Shown in pieces: positions 28,801 to 36,964 of a stretch of DNA of 63,309 bases. The stretch's first letter is position 1, and each line of letters begins with the position of its first letter. The notes under the pieces were generated by a model that worked only from the letters and a program-made list of their open reading frames with translations, had not been told where the DNA came from and searched no databases. The position numbers and the translations under genes were made by a program. The DNA is from Crocinitomicaceae bacterium. Its GTDB lineage: Bacteria > Bacteroidota > Bacteroidia > Flavobacteriales_D > Crocinitomicaceae. The stretch lies in the NCBI GenBank assembly GCA_029247685.1, contig JAQWKT010000026.1:1-63309 (forward strand), written 5' to 3'.

Positions 28801-29108
28801 GTTGCCCCATCATAATAGGTCGAAGCATACCAAGTAGGCATTCCCGGAGTGACATTTTCTGGTTTATTTAAATATGGAACCGCTTTAATTACAGGTGCCT
28901 CACAAGCTGCAACCGTAGCAGCGGCAACAGAAAATCCAAGAAATTTAAGGAAATCTCGTCGGTTCGTTGAAGATGATTCTGAAGTTTCTTCAGACAAAAA
29001 TTCTTCTGTAGACATTCCTTTTGGAAATTCTTCTTCCTTTGACTCCAAAAAAGCCTTAGTTTCATTAAGCTCATCAAGACTTTTCCAATATTTTTTTGTT
29101 ATTTCCAT
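25872..29108 (-). CDS. actB: Alternative complex III subunit ActB (molybdopterin-like plus Fe-S protein)
   Basis: A 1078-residue periplasmic subunit. A Tat-type segment with twin arginines at residues 50-51 is followed by a hydrophobic stretch ending in AACEAP (C69), which may be lipidated. The large middle part resembles molybdopterin oxidoreductases but in this family carries no Mo cofactor. The C-terminal third has the ferredoxin-like cysteine clusters CFGCGACLIAC, CQHCNHAPCETVC, CIGTRYCANNC and CSFCVQEI, fitting 3Fe-4S and 4Fe-4S centres that take electrons from quinol. The C-terminal tail is His-rich (KHHGAANHHDAKKNTH). It lies 19 bases after actA. Confidence 0.95.
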   Translation of the reverse strand: MEITKKYWKSLDELNETKAFLESKEEEFPKGMSTEEFLSEETSESSSTNRRDFLKFLGFSVAAATVAACEAPVIKAVPYLNKPENVTPGMPTWYASTYYDGATYTNILVKTREGRPIHIKGNKDFGFTKGNTTPPVIASVLGLYDSSRIQKPTIKGKQSKWSNIDTSLKVAIENSKTVTLLSGSIISPSTSKAIEDFNASLKRQGKALNHIQYDAVSYNAIRKANLENFGVELIPDYDFSKAKTIISFGADFLSTWLFATQFQHQYGYSRNPDKDWMSKHFQFESNHSITGSNADYRAMIKPSEEQAVLEYILHSFDSNVAKPKLNSAIKNIADKAINSLIETKNESLIVSGSNNKSIQLLVNKLNNSLSTYGTTIFTGNQIHLFKGDDKKTNDLIDSIISGNGSDLIIFQGVNPVYTHPKGRDLAKALKKRKNTVCFSMHMDETASNCEIVCAESHSLEVWNDHNPKTGHYSISQPTIRPIYDTSNFLECLLIWSGNIQERDGKNSRNGYNYIKNNWTKNLTTKNNWNMAIHNSCINIEDEKEEGVSDFIDVRQISKVKKGNGTTEVIFYQKTGIGSGTQAGNPWLQELPDPMSKVTWDNYFTMNPYEMKAKGYATTFDQENGLNLATLTVGKNKITLPVYPLPGQTKGTVGVALGYGRGGNGEKIGKAAFQTKEYGGYVLGKNNKPKPIGQNVFPLIKNIDGCNQYSTIGSLVRSDEKYLIASTQIHSTVMGRHSIVRETTLGIYKKEKRDAYNPKHTLQKLDKHGNHVEAPISEFDLWDAHPVENIGHRWGMAIDLNACFGCGACLIACQSENNIPVVGKDEVRRGREMHWIRIDRYFSSDEEAAIGTKKDKDNFNLSDAEIASLNPKVVHMPMMCQHCNHAPCETVCPVAATTHSNEGLNQMTYNRCIGTRYCANNCPYKVRRFNWFNYPSYKKFTEVNPAQDDIGRMVLNPDVTVRTRGVMEKCSFCVQEIQAAKLVAKKEGRAIKDGDVDCACASSCPADAISFGDWNDKNSLIRKDSVDQRSYQALEEVGVKPNVWYKTKVRNEENKDLAKLQKSKHHGAANHHDAKKNTH

Positions 29109-29127
29109 CTTTTATACTGCTCTTAAT

Positions 29128-30495
29128 TTAATAGTGGCATTTTCCACATTCCCATCCGCCTAGCTCTTTAACACTAACTTTGTTGTCTTTAAGATATTTT
29201 TTATAAAGTTCCTTGTCATTATTTAATAAACGACGATGAATCTCATCGTAATAACCATCTTTTTTAGTGTCTAAGGAGCCTTTGGAAACTTCTTTTTTAT
29301 CATGACATTCAATACACCAACCCATAGTAAGAGTAGGTTTAGTTAATTTAATGTTTCCTTCTATTTCATTTAATTCTTTTACTGGCCAAACTTTAGCAGT
29401 TTCGGTCATTTTTGTCATATCTCCATGACATTGTTTACAATCGATGCCACCTACAACCACATGTTGAGAGTGGTTAAAATAAACATGATCAGGTAAAGAA
29501 TGAACTTTATTCCAAACAATAGGTTGCCCTTTTCCTGGACTATAAAGTGATGTGGGGTCAAAGCCAGCAGCGTTATAGATTTTACTAATTTCTTTTTTAG
29601 CTTCATCCTCACCTTGAATCTGCTTGTGACAGTTCATGCAAACATTTACAGTTGGTATACCTGCTGTTTTAGATTTCATTACCGAATTGTGGCAATACTT
29701 ACAATCAATTCCATTTTTTCCAGCATGCACACTGTGAGGAAATGCAATTGGTTGACTTGGTTGATAACCTTCAACCACCCCAATTCCATATAGAGTTTGA
29801 AAAAGATACACGATAATAGATAAAACTACTACCAGACTTATAAGGCCTGTTTGAAGTCTATATTTCCATGCTAATGCTTTTAACTCCTGAGTGTATGTTA
29901 GTTTGTCTTTTCCATCCCCAGTCCCTTCTTTTTCTTTAAGACTGATAGAAAGTTGACGTCTAACACCTCCAACAGAAAGTATTATAACAATAAAACTAAC
30001 TCCTAATAAAATCCAAATTAAAGAATTACCGCTTTCTTCTTCTTCTTCTCCTCCAGGTCCAGCATTAGCTAATGAATCGTTGCTTTTTGTTGGTACAGGT
30101 TGTTCGTCTACCCAATCTAAAATCGCATCAATTTGCGCTTTTGATAATTCAGGAAAAGGATTCATTGCAGATGGCTTAAGCTCAGAAACAGATTGAGCAT
30201 AAGGGTCTTTAGCTGCTGCTGCTTGCCAATTGTTTACCCATAAATAGATGGATCCCTCCATCGCATTTTCTTCCCATTTGTTTTTTGCTCCAAAAAGTTT
30301 TGGGCCAGTTCCATCTTTATGTGGTTGGTGACAACTCGAACATTTTGATTTGAAAAGAGATTTTCCATCAATTTTAACCTGGCCTTCTTCTTCTTGGCTA
30401 AAAGATGATGAGCCAAATGCAATTATAGAAACGACAAAAAACCAACTTAAAAAAACAGCAGTGGGTTTAATTGTCTTGTAGAATGATTTATTCAC
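29128..30495 (-). CDS. actA: Alternative complex III subunit ActA, multihaem cytochrome c
   Basis: Six CXXCH haem motifs are visible: CSSCH near the N-terminus, then CKYCH, CMNCH, CKQCH, CIECH and the C-terminal CGKCH. The first is in a small class I-like cytochrome domain, followed by an acidic linker, two membrane segments (NSLIWILLGVSFIVIIL and LISLVVVLSIIVYLF), and the pentahaem domain. The GTG at 30493-30495 (VNKSFYK) gives a normal signal peptide ending near FGSSSFS; a TTG at 30531 would add 12 residues and is less likely. There is no in-frame ATG. It is first in the operon actABCDEF-coxBA. Confidence 0.93.
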   Translation of the reverse strand: MNKSFYKTIKPTAVFLSWFFVVSIIAFGSSSFSQEEEGQVKIDGKSLFKSKCSSCHQPHKDGTGPKLFGAKNKWEENAMEGSIYLWVNNWQAAAAKDPYAQSVSELKPSAMNPFPELSKAQIDAILDWVDEQPVPTKSNDSLANAGPGGEEEEESGNSLIWILLGVSFIVIILSVGGVRRQLSISLKEKEGTGDGKDKLTYTQELKALAWKYRLQTGLISLVVVLSIIVYLFQTLYGIGVVEGYQPSQPIAFPHSVHAGKNGIDCKYCHNSVMKSKTAGIPTVNVCMNCHKQIQGEDEAKKEISKIYNAAGFDPTSLYSPGKGQPIVWNKVHSLPDHVYFNHSQHVVVGGIDCKQCHGDMTKMTETAKVWPVKELNEIEGNIKLTKPTLTMGWCIECHDKKEVSKGSLDTKKDGYYDEIHRRLLNNDKELYKKYLKDNKVSVKELGGWECGKCHY

Positions 30496-30555
30496 GTTTA
30501 TAAACTTCCTAATTATTTTTGTTTTTTCCAATCAATTAAAATTGCGGATCGACAG

Positions 30556-30587
30556 CAAAAATATAAAATGTTGAAACTTTATGACAA
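30556..30587 (-). promoter_or_regulatory. Promoter of the actABCDEF-coxBA operon
   Basis: On the minus strand TTG (30585-30587) is followed after 21 bases by TATTTTTG (30556-30563), an exact -7 box. It would give a leader of about 55 bases ahead of the GTG start of actA. The spacing is at the long end of the accepted range. Confidence 0.55.
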
Positions 30588-30724
30588 TTAGATGACAATT
30601 TTTCGTGTGGCCCACACTAATTTAAAATGATTCTAAATAACCAAGGCATGGCTTTTGTTTTCATTTATAAGAAAATTAGATATTGATTAACTTTATAATC
30701 ATTTATTAATAAGCTTATTAATGT

Positions 30725-30732
30725 TATTTTTG
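30725..30732 (+). promoter_or_regulatory. TAnnTTTG box ahead of the SPOR-like gene and rnr
   Basis: TATTTTTG is an exact -7 match 32 bases before the ATG at 30765, a normal leader length. No TTG box at standard spacing. The 269-base gap between actA and this gene otherwise holds only the opposite-strand promoter and AT-rich sequence. Confidence 0.4.
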
Positions 30733-30764
30733 TCTTTAATAAATTGGTTTAAACATAATTTAAA

Positions 30765-31136
30765 ATGAGGATTATTTCTTTTTTACTATTCTTTTTATTT
30801 TTAAATGCACAAGTTTTTTATTCGCAGGTTTCATTAAAAATGGATCAAAAGATTTTTGATTTAATTGATAAACGCATTAAACACAATAAAATAGGTTACC
30901 GACTCCATCTTTCTTTTGAAATAGAAAAATCCATTATAGATAAAAAACGAATTGAGTTTATAAATAAATGTCCTCAAATAAGTTCTTACGTGGTTTTTAG
31001 AACCCCATATTTTTATTTAGATGTTGGTGACTTTAGAACCAAACAAGAAGCAATAATCCTTAAAGAGCAACTTAAAGTTGAGTTTCCTTTATCTAGTATT
31101 GTTAAAGAAAAAATAAACTTACCATCCATCGAATAG
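30765..31136 (+). CDS. Exported SPOR-domain-like protein
   Basis: A 123-residue protein with a signal peptide (residues 1-20, cut after QVFYS). The remainder reads like a single SPOR domain: the YRLHLSFE strand near 46-53, then the YFYLDVGDFRTKQEA block near 84-98 that is typical of the second strand and helix. SPOR domains bind denuded glycan strands of peptidoglycan at division sites. It is 10 bases before rnr, so the two are probably in one transcript, though no functional link is known to me. Confidence 0.75.
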   Translation: MRIISFLLFFLFLNAQVFYSQVSLKMDQKIFDLIDKRIKHNKIGYRLHLSFEIEKSIIDKKRIEFINKCPQISSYVVFRTPYFYLDVGDFRTKQEAIILKEQLKVEFPLSSIVKEKINLPSIE

Positions 31137-31146
31137 TTTAGACTTT

Positions 31147-33291
31147 ATGAGTAAAAGAAGATTTAAAAATAACCGAAGAAAAAAAACGTTTACTTCATCG
31201 GATTTATCCCTTATAGTTGAAAGAGTTTTTTGTGATCAACCTTCAAAAGTTTTTAGTTTTAGCGAAATATGTAAGACAACCTCTCTAATTGACAAAAATT
31301 CTAGAAGAAAAGTTTATGATATTCTTTCAGAACTTCAAAAAACAAAAACAATTAGACAAGAAAGTTATAATAACTTTATCTTGAATAAACCAATTAATAA
31401 ATTGTCAGGTCGAATATTCATCACAAATAATGGTGCTGGTTTTGTTGGAAATGACCTTTTAAAATCGGATGTTTTTATTGCTCCAAACAAGACATTAAAT
31501 GCAATGAATGGAGATTTGGTGGAATTTAAAATTATCAAAAGAAAGAATAATCGGGATGAAGGGCTTGTCGTTTGTATTCTTGAAAGTGAAAGAAGCCATT
31601 TAGTTGGCCGTTTAGAATATAAAAATAATAAACCTTTAATAGTTCCTGACAATCCAAAGTTAGGGAATAAAATATTGCTTGATCAAGATAAATTGAATGG
31701 AGCTAAAAAAGGAGATAAGGTTTTGGTTAAGCTTTTCCCAAGAGATTATTCTCCTGTTTCAAAAGGAGTTATAGAAGAAGTTTTGGCAAGAAAAAACACC
31801 AATGATACAGAAATGATTTCCATTCTTTGTTACCATGGCATAAAGTTTAAATTTCCTAATGAGGTTCAGGATCAGGCAGAAAGAATGTCGAGCAATTTTT
31901 CAGAGGATGATTTAAAAAACAGAAGAGACTTAAGAGATAAAATAACATTTACAATTGACCCCGATGATGCAAAAGATTTCGATGATGCAATATCGTATGA
32001 AAAAATTGACAAAACAACAACTCGAATAGGGGTTCACATAGCGGATGTTAGTCACTATGTTAGGCCAAATACACCGATGGACAATGAAGCTAAAAAAAGA
32101 GGAAATTCTGTTTATCTTGTTGATCGAGTGGTGCCAATGATTCCTGAACAATTGTCAAATGTTATTTGTTCCCTTAGACCACATGAAGAAAAGCTTTGTT
32201 TCTCGGTGATTTTTGATATTAATGATCAAGGAGAAATTATAAAAGAGTGGCTTGGAAAAACAATTATTTTGTCAAAACATCGATTTACATATGAAGATGC
32301 GCAGCAGGTTATTGAAAACCAAAAAGGCCAATTCTCTAAGGAAATAAATTATTTAGATGAAATTGCAAAGAAATACAGAAAAGAGCGATTAAGTGCTGGC
32401 GCATTAAATATTGAATCGGAAGAAGTTCGTTTTGTTTTAGATAAAAATGGAGATCCAACTGGAGTTAAAATAAAAACATCTAAAGATGCTCATAAACTAG
32501 TGGAAGAATTTATGCTTTTGGCCAATAAAACCGTTGCCAAATTCTTCAAAAAAAGTAAAGCAGATTCGTTAAATCAAAACATGATTTATCGAGTTCATGA
32601 CAAACCTGATGAATCGAAAATAGAACAACTAAAGGTTTACCTTGATAAATTTGGAATTGATCTTGGCAAATCAGATATTCATAATTTATCTAAAAGTTTA
32701 AATTCGATGTTGCATGGATTAAAAGGAAAAAACGAGTTTAACTTTCTTCAATCATTAGTTATTAGGTCTATGTCTAAGGCTTCCTATGATGTTAAAAATA
32801 TAGGTCATTATGGATTATCATTTTCAGATTATACCCATTTCACCTCTCCCATAAGAAGGTATGCGGATTTAGTTGTTCATCGCCTATTACAAGAAAAGTT
32901 GACCGCTTCTAAATCAAATTCAAATTCTGATTTGATAGAGGTTTCTAAGCATATTTCTAGAACAGAAAAAAAAGCATCTGAAGCAGAAAGAGATTCTGTT
33001 AAGTTCTTTCAAACCATTTATTTATTGGACTCAATCGGAGAAGTTTTTAATGGAACAGTTAGTGGTATAGCAGAGCATGGATTATATGTCAGAATGGATG
33101 ACAATTATTGCGAAGGAATGGTTGCGATATCTGAGATCCCTGGAGATAGATATTATTTTGATTTTGATAAGTTTTGTATTGTTGGAGCGAAAACAAAAAA
33201 AGAATTCTCATTCGGGCAAAGAGTTTGTGTTCGTATTTTTGAAATTAACCCCATGAGAAGACACATCGATTTAGAACTTCTTTTAGAATAA
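31147..33291 (+). CDS. rnr: Ribonuclease R
   Basis: A 714-residue 3'-5' exoribonuclease of the RNB family that degrades structured RNA in the cytoplasm. A winged-helix-like N-terminus (residues about 15-75) is followed by two cold-shock domains, the RNB catalytic core with four conserved aspartates in DPDDAKDFDDA near residue 271, HFTSPIRRYADLVVHR near 565-580, and a C-terminal S1 domain ending in RRHIDLELL. The length fits RNase R of this phylum. The stop TAA is 7 bases before the next gene. Confidence 0.96.
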   Translation: MSKRRFKNNRRKKTFTSSDLSLIVERVFCDQPSKVFSFSEICKTTSLIDKNSRRKVYDILSELQKTKTIRQESYNNFILNKPINKLSGRIFITNNGAGFVGNDLLKSDVFIAPNKTLNAMNGDLVEFKIIKRKNNRDEGLVVCILESERSHLVGRLEYKNNKPLIVPDNPKLGNKILLDQDKLNGAKKGDKVLVKLFPRDYSPVSKGVIEEVLARKNTNDTEMISILCYHGIKFKFPNEVQDQAERMSSNFSEDDLKNRRDLRDKITFTIDPDDAKDFDDAISYEKIDKTTTRIGVHIADVSHYVRPNTPMDNEAKKRGNSVYLVDRVVPMIPEQLSNVICSLRPHEEKLCFSVIFDINDQGEIIKEWLGKTIILSKHRFTYEDAQQVIENQKGQFSKEINYLDEIAKKYRKERLSAGALNIESEEVRFVLDKNGDPTGVKIKTSKDAHKLVEEFMLLANKTVAKFFKKSKADSLNQNMIYRVHDKPDESKIEQLKVYLDKFGIDLGKSDIHNLSKSLNSMLHGLKGKNEFNFLQSLVIRSMSKASYDVKNIGHYGLSFSDYTHFTSPIRRYADLVVHRLLQEKLTASKSNSNSDLIEVSKHISRTEKKASEAERDSVKFFQTIYLLDSIGEVFNGTVSGIAEHGLYVRMDDNYCEGMVAISEIPGDRYYFDFDKFCIVGAKTKKEFSFGQRVCVRIFEINPMRRHIDLELLLE

Positions 33292-33298
33292 ATGTACA

Positions 33299-33787
33299 AT
33301 GGCTCTTCTAACAATTTTCAATAAAAGATCGTCAAAAGAAACTAATTCAACATCGAAAGGAGTTCAATTAAAGAATGTCAAGTATTCACCAAAGGTCATA
33401 CTAGCATGGGCAAAAGCAATAGAGGGAAATGTGAAAATAAATACTTGGCTTCTGAAAAACGGATTTGTTGAGCTTTCTGTTTCTGTTTCTGCTATTTGTC
33501 TAAAAGACGATGCTCGTTCATGGTTAATGTCTAATGGGTATGCGCATTTATTTGCCATGATAAATGCCTCTGAAGGAAATAAAAAAGCGCAAATATGGTT
33601 GCAAAAAAACAACATGATGACATTTTATCATATTGCGATGGCTGTTGAGGGCGAGAAGACAAGTTGGGCTTGGATTGGACAAAATTGTGGCCTTGAGGTT
33701 TTTATCCTTGCTACATCCATTAAAAAAATCAAAGACCAAATAGAGGAAAATCATAATGATCCTCATTTTTATGGAAAAGATCTTTAG
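33299..33787 (+). CDS. Uncharacterised protein built of four 25-residue repeats
   Basis: I do not recognise this 162-residue protein, but it has clear internal structure. After a charged N-terminus, residues 35-59, 60-84, 85-109 and 110-134 are four head-to-tail repeats of exactly 25 residues. Position 6 is always Ala, position 16 always Trp, position 17 Leu or Ile and position 20 always Asn; EG occupies positions 8-9 in three of the four. A fifth degenerate start follows before a charged tail. The pattern suggests a small alpha-helical solenoid, cytoplasmic since there is no signal. It lies 7 bases after rnr and probably shares its transcript. Confidence 0.75.
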   Translation: MALLTIFNKRSSKETNSTSKGVQLKNVKYSPKVILAWAKAIEGNVKINTWLLKNGFVELSVSVSAICLKDDARSWLMSNGYAHLFAMINASEGNKKAQIWLQKNNMMTFYHIAMAVEGEKTSWAWIGQNCGLEVFILATSIKKIKDQIEENHNDPHFYGKDL

Positions 33788-33867
33788 TTTTTTTCTCTCG
33801 TCATTTAAATATTATCTTTTTTTTAAAATAGAACAACTTATTTTTTAAAAAAGCGTATTATATATAT

Positions 33868-36252
33868 ATGTTGAAAAACATTTTCATATACATGTTGCTT
33901 TTTGTTGCTTTTTCTGAGCAACTCTCTTATGGTCAGCTAATAACTAATTCTGGTCAAAATCCGGGCTCTTTGGTTCAAAATATACTACTTGGTCCAGGGG
34001 TCACGGCATCAAACATAAGTTATAATGGAAGTCCAAGCGCTATTGGTTACTTTGATGGCTCTGCCACAAATTTAGGGATAGATTCAGGGATAGTAATGAC
34101 TACAGGAACAATTCTTCAAAATGGATCAGGCCCACATGGGCCAAATAACCAGGCAAACTCTGGAGTAGATAATGGAATGGGGGGGTCAGGTTTGTTGTCA
34201 AGTCTTATCAATGGATCTCAGACATATAATGCGGCTATTTTAGAATTCGATTTTGTTCCATATGCAGACACGGTTAAGTTTAAGTATGTTTTTGGCTCTG
34301 ATGAATATCCGGAATTTGCCCCCCCAAATAATTCTGGTTTTAATGATGTTTTTGGTTTTTTCATTTCAGGTCCTGGGATAACGGGGATGCAGAATATAGC
34401 GAAATTACCAACAAATGGAAGCGTGGTTTCCATTAACAATGTTAATGCGATTACAAATTCGAATTTTTTTATTCCTAATGGAGATGGGTCAACTGCTCCT
34501 CAAAACAGTTCTCCAGTATACATTCAATATGATGGATTTACCACAGTTTTAGAGGCCATATCTCAAGTGCAATGTGGAGAAACTTATCATCTTATACTAG
34601 CAATTGCGGATGTTGGTGATGGCGAATTTGATTCAGGTATTTTTTTAGAAGCAAATAGTTTATCCTCAGCAACTCCCGTGAACATAACATACAACATTTC
34701 ACAACAGGTTTTTAATGATCCTACATGGATGGCCGAAGGTTGTGTTGATGCAACGGTAACCTTACAAAGACAAAACAATATTAACACAACATTAACCGTT
34801 CCTGTTCAATTATCTGGAACAGCAACCAATGGAGTCGATTATACTGGAATTCCTAATTCTGTTACATTTAACCCAGGACAATCTTCGGTTACTTTTACTA
34901 TTGACGTTTTAAATGATGCTTTAATTGAAGGGCTAGAAAATTTGATAATGACTTTTCCTTTTGTTGATCCTTGTGGAAATATTACCCCAATCGACTTGGA
35001 ACTTCAAATTCAGGATGTTGCTCCTGTAGAAGTTCAAATTTCTGGAACACAAATGTTGTGTCCAGGAGATCAAGTTACCCTAACAGCAGTTCCTTCAGGT
35101 GGAGTTCCCCCATACACTTATACTTGGAGTACCGGAGATTTAACTAGCTCTATTGTAGTTTCTCCATCTTCATCCTCTAGTTATCATGTTTCAGTAATGG
35201 ATAATTGCTTAATGCAAACCGCTTCAGATACTTTTGATGTTGTTGTTCCTGTTTATGATACCTTGCTTATTTCAACAAGCGATGACATTAATGAAATATG
35301 CCCAAATATATTGCATGTTCTTCATTCTTCTGCAGTAGGAGGTGCGGGGAATTATGCATTTGTATGGTCCGTTAATGGTCAGGTTGTAGGAACTTTGGAT
35401 TCTTTGGTGGTAACACCTATGCAAACCACCATATTTGATGTTACCGTTACCGACACTTGTGGAAATACGGCATCTTCCTCGATTAATTATTTTGTGCAAA
35501 GTCCACCACTTAACATACAAATGAGTCCAAATTCTCAAATTTGTCCTGGCGATTCTGTTGAATTATCAGTAATGGTGTCTGGAGGATATGGGAACTATTA
35601 CTATACATGGACACATGATGGTTCGTCTACTTCTAGTATAGTTGTTAACCCGTATGTTTCAACAACATATGAAGTTGTAGTTACGGATGATTGTCAGTCT
35701 ATATCTATTTCTGGACTTGTTCATATTAATGTGGTTAAACCAGATGCAAACTTTGCTATCACAAGCAGTACCATTTTTAATGGGCTTCCTATTACCTTTC
35801 AAAATTTAACGGTTAATGGGGTTGATTATCAATGGCTATTTGGAGATGGTGCCCAATCCAATCTTGTTCATCCTAATCATATTTATATCGAGTCAGGTTC
35901 ATATTTAATAACCTTAATCGCGGAGGATCAAAATGGTTGCTTAGATTCAATAACAAAGCCAATTGACATTGAAGAAGAATTTTATATATATGTTCCGAAT
36001 ACTTTTATTCCAGATGGCGATAGGATAAACGAATCTTTTTCTGGTAGCTTTTTAGGGATTAGTAATGTTTTTATGCAGGTTTATAATCGATGGGGAGAGT
36101 TGATTTTTGAATCGGATGATATAAATTTTGAATGGGATGGTATATATAAAGGAAAAATTGTGCCTATAGGCACATATACATGGAGGTTAGTGTATTCTAG
36201 AGGGAGTAAAAGAGAGTATACTCAATTCGGTCATGTATCTGTAATTCGTTAG
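33868..36252 (+). CDS. Type IX-secreted multidomain protein with choice-of-anchor L and gliding-motility C-terminal domain
   Basis: A 794-residue exported protein. The signal peptide covers residues 1-22. Residues about 25-265 form a choice-of-anchor L domain (NISYNGSPSAIGYFDG, FKYVFGSDEYPEF), 280-365 a Calx-beta-like domain (VDYTGIPNSVTFNPGQSS), then three Ig-like repeats with conserved CPGDQVTL/CPGDSVEL starts, a PKD-like domain around 625-690 (YQWLFGDGAQS), and from about 706 the gliding-motility-type C-terminus (YVPNTFIPDGD, VYNRWGELIFES, WDGIYKGK) that directs export by the type IX system. Such proteins are usually cell-surface adhesins or enzyme carriers. It stands alone upstream of coaX. 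Confidence 0.9.
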   Translation: MLKNIFIYMLLFVAFSEQLSYGQLITNSGQNPGSLVQNILLGPGVTASNISYNGSPSAIGYFDGSATNLGIDSGIVMTTGTILQNGSGPHGPNNQANSGVDNGMGGSGLLSSLINGSQTYNAAILEFDFVPYADTVKFKYVFGSDEYPEFAPPNNSGFNDVFGFFISGPGITGMQNIAKLPTNGSVVSINNVNAITNSNFFIPNGDGSTAPQNSSPVYIQYDGFTTVLEAISQVQCGETYHLILAIADVGDGEFDSGIFLEANSLSSATPVNITYNISQQVFNDPTWMAEGCVDATVTLQRQNNINTTLTVPVQLSGTATNGVDYTGIPNSVTFNPGQSSVTFTIDVLNDALIEGLENLIMTFPFVDPCGNITPIDLELQIQDVAPVEVQISGTQMLCPGDQVTLTAVPSGGVPPYTYTWSTGDLTSSIVVSPSSSSSYHVSVMDNCLMQTASDTFDVVVPVYDTLLISTSDDINEICPNILHVLHSSAVGGAGNYAFVWSVNGQVVGTLDSLVVTPMQTTIFDVTVTDTCGNTASSSINYFVQSPPLNIQMSPNSQICPGDSVELSVMVSGGYGNYYYTWTHDGSSTSSIVVNPYVSTTYEVVVTDDCQSISISGLVHINVVKPDANFAITSSTIFNGLPITFQNLTVNGVDYQWLFGDGAQSNLVHPNHIYIESGSYLITLIAEDQNGCLDSITKPIDIEEEFYIYVPNTFIPDGDRINESFSGSFLGISNVFMQVYNRWGELIFESDDINFEWDGIYKGKIVPIGTYTWRLVYSRGSKREYTQFGHVSVIR

Positions 36253-36262
36253 ATTTGCCACA

Positions 36263-36964
36263 ATGGATGTATTAGTATTTGACATTGGAAATACGCGAAT
36301 TAAAGCGGGTTTGTTTTCAAATGGAGAACTACAGAAAGTAGAAGTTTTAACTGAAAATCAGTTGTTTGATTTTATTGAAAAACATTCGTCATTTAAGGTT
36401 GCATTTTCCAATGTATCAAGAAAGCAAATTTCAGATAAATTTAAAGGTTTTTTTACTCTTGAAGAACAAGTGGTCTTACCTTTTAAAATGCTATATAAAA
36501 CTCCAAATTCTTTAGGGGAAGATAGGATTTGTAATGCAGCAGCTCTGAGTTGCTTTTATCCAAATAGAAATAAAATATGCATTGATATAGGGACTTGTGT
36601 AAAGTTTGATTTTGTGGATTCTTTAAATAGGTATCATGGTGGCTCTATTTCACCTGGTTTAAGGTTGCGATATGAATCTCTTTATGAAAAAACAGAGAAC
36701 TTGCCTCTAATAGATAATGGGAGTGATATTAATTTTTTGGGATTAAACACAATAGATTCCATTCGTTCTGGAGTACACTTTGGATTATTGAAAGAAATAG
36801 AAGGTTTTATATCTGTTTATGAACAAAAATTTGAAGACATATTTTTTGTTATAACAGGTGGAGATTTAAAGTATTTTGATTTGGAGCAAAAAAACAGCAT
36901 CTTTGCCGACGAAAATTTCACCTTAAAAGGGTTGTATCAAATTTATAAGTTAAATGAAAGTTAA
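36263..36964 (+). CDS. coaX: Type III pantothenate kinase
   Basis: A 233-residue ASKHA-fold kinase that phosphorylates pantothenate, the first step to coenzyme A. The phosphate loop DIGNTRIKAG is at residues 6-15, the central DIGTCVKFD at about 110-118 includes the pantothenate-binding Asp, and HGGSISPGLRLR follows near 129-140. Length is slightly short but normal for this phylum. A TAGATTTG match overlapping the previous stop codon (36250-36257) could be a promoter giving a leaderless message. The 3' end overlaps the next gene by 11 bases. Confidence 0.94.
   Translation: MDVLVFDIGNTRIKAGLFSNGELQKVEVLTENQLFDFIEKHSSFKVAFSNVSRKQISDKFKGFFTLEEQVVLPFKMLYKTPNSLGEDRICNAAALSCFYPNRNKICIDIGTCVKFDFVDSLNRYHGGSISPGLRLRYESLYEKTENLPLIDNGSDINFLGLNTIDSIRSGVHFGLLKEIEGFISVYEQKFEDIFFVITGGDLKYFDLEQKNSIFADENFTLKGLYQIYKLNES

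Noticed and set aside
33788-33867. Palindromic A/T stretch between the repeat protein and the type IX-secreted protein genes considered as terminator
   Set aside because: The pairing is only A/T (TTTTTTAAAAAAG), with no GC stem, so a terminator call is not supported.
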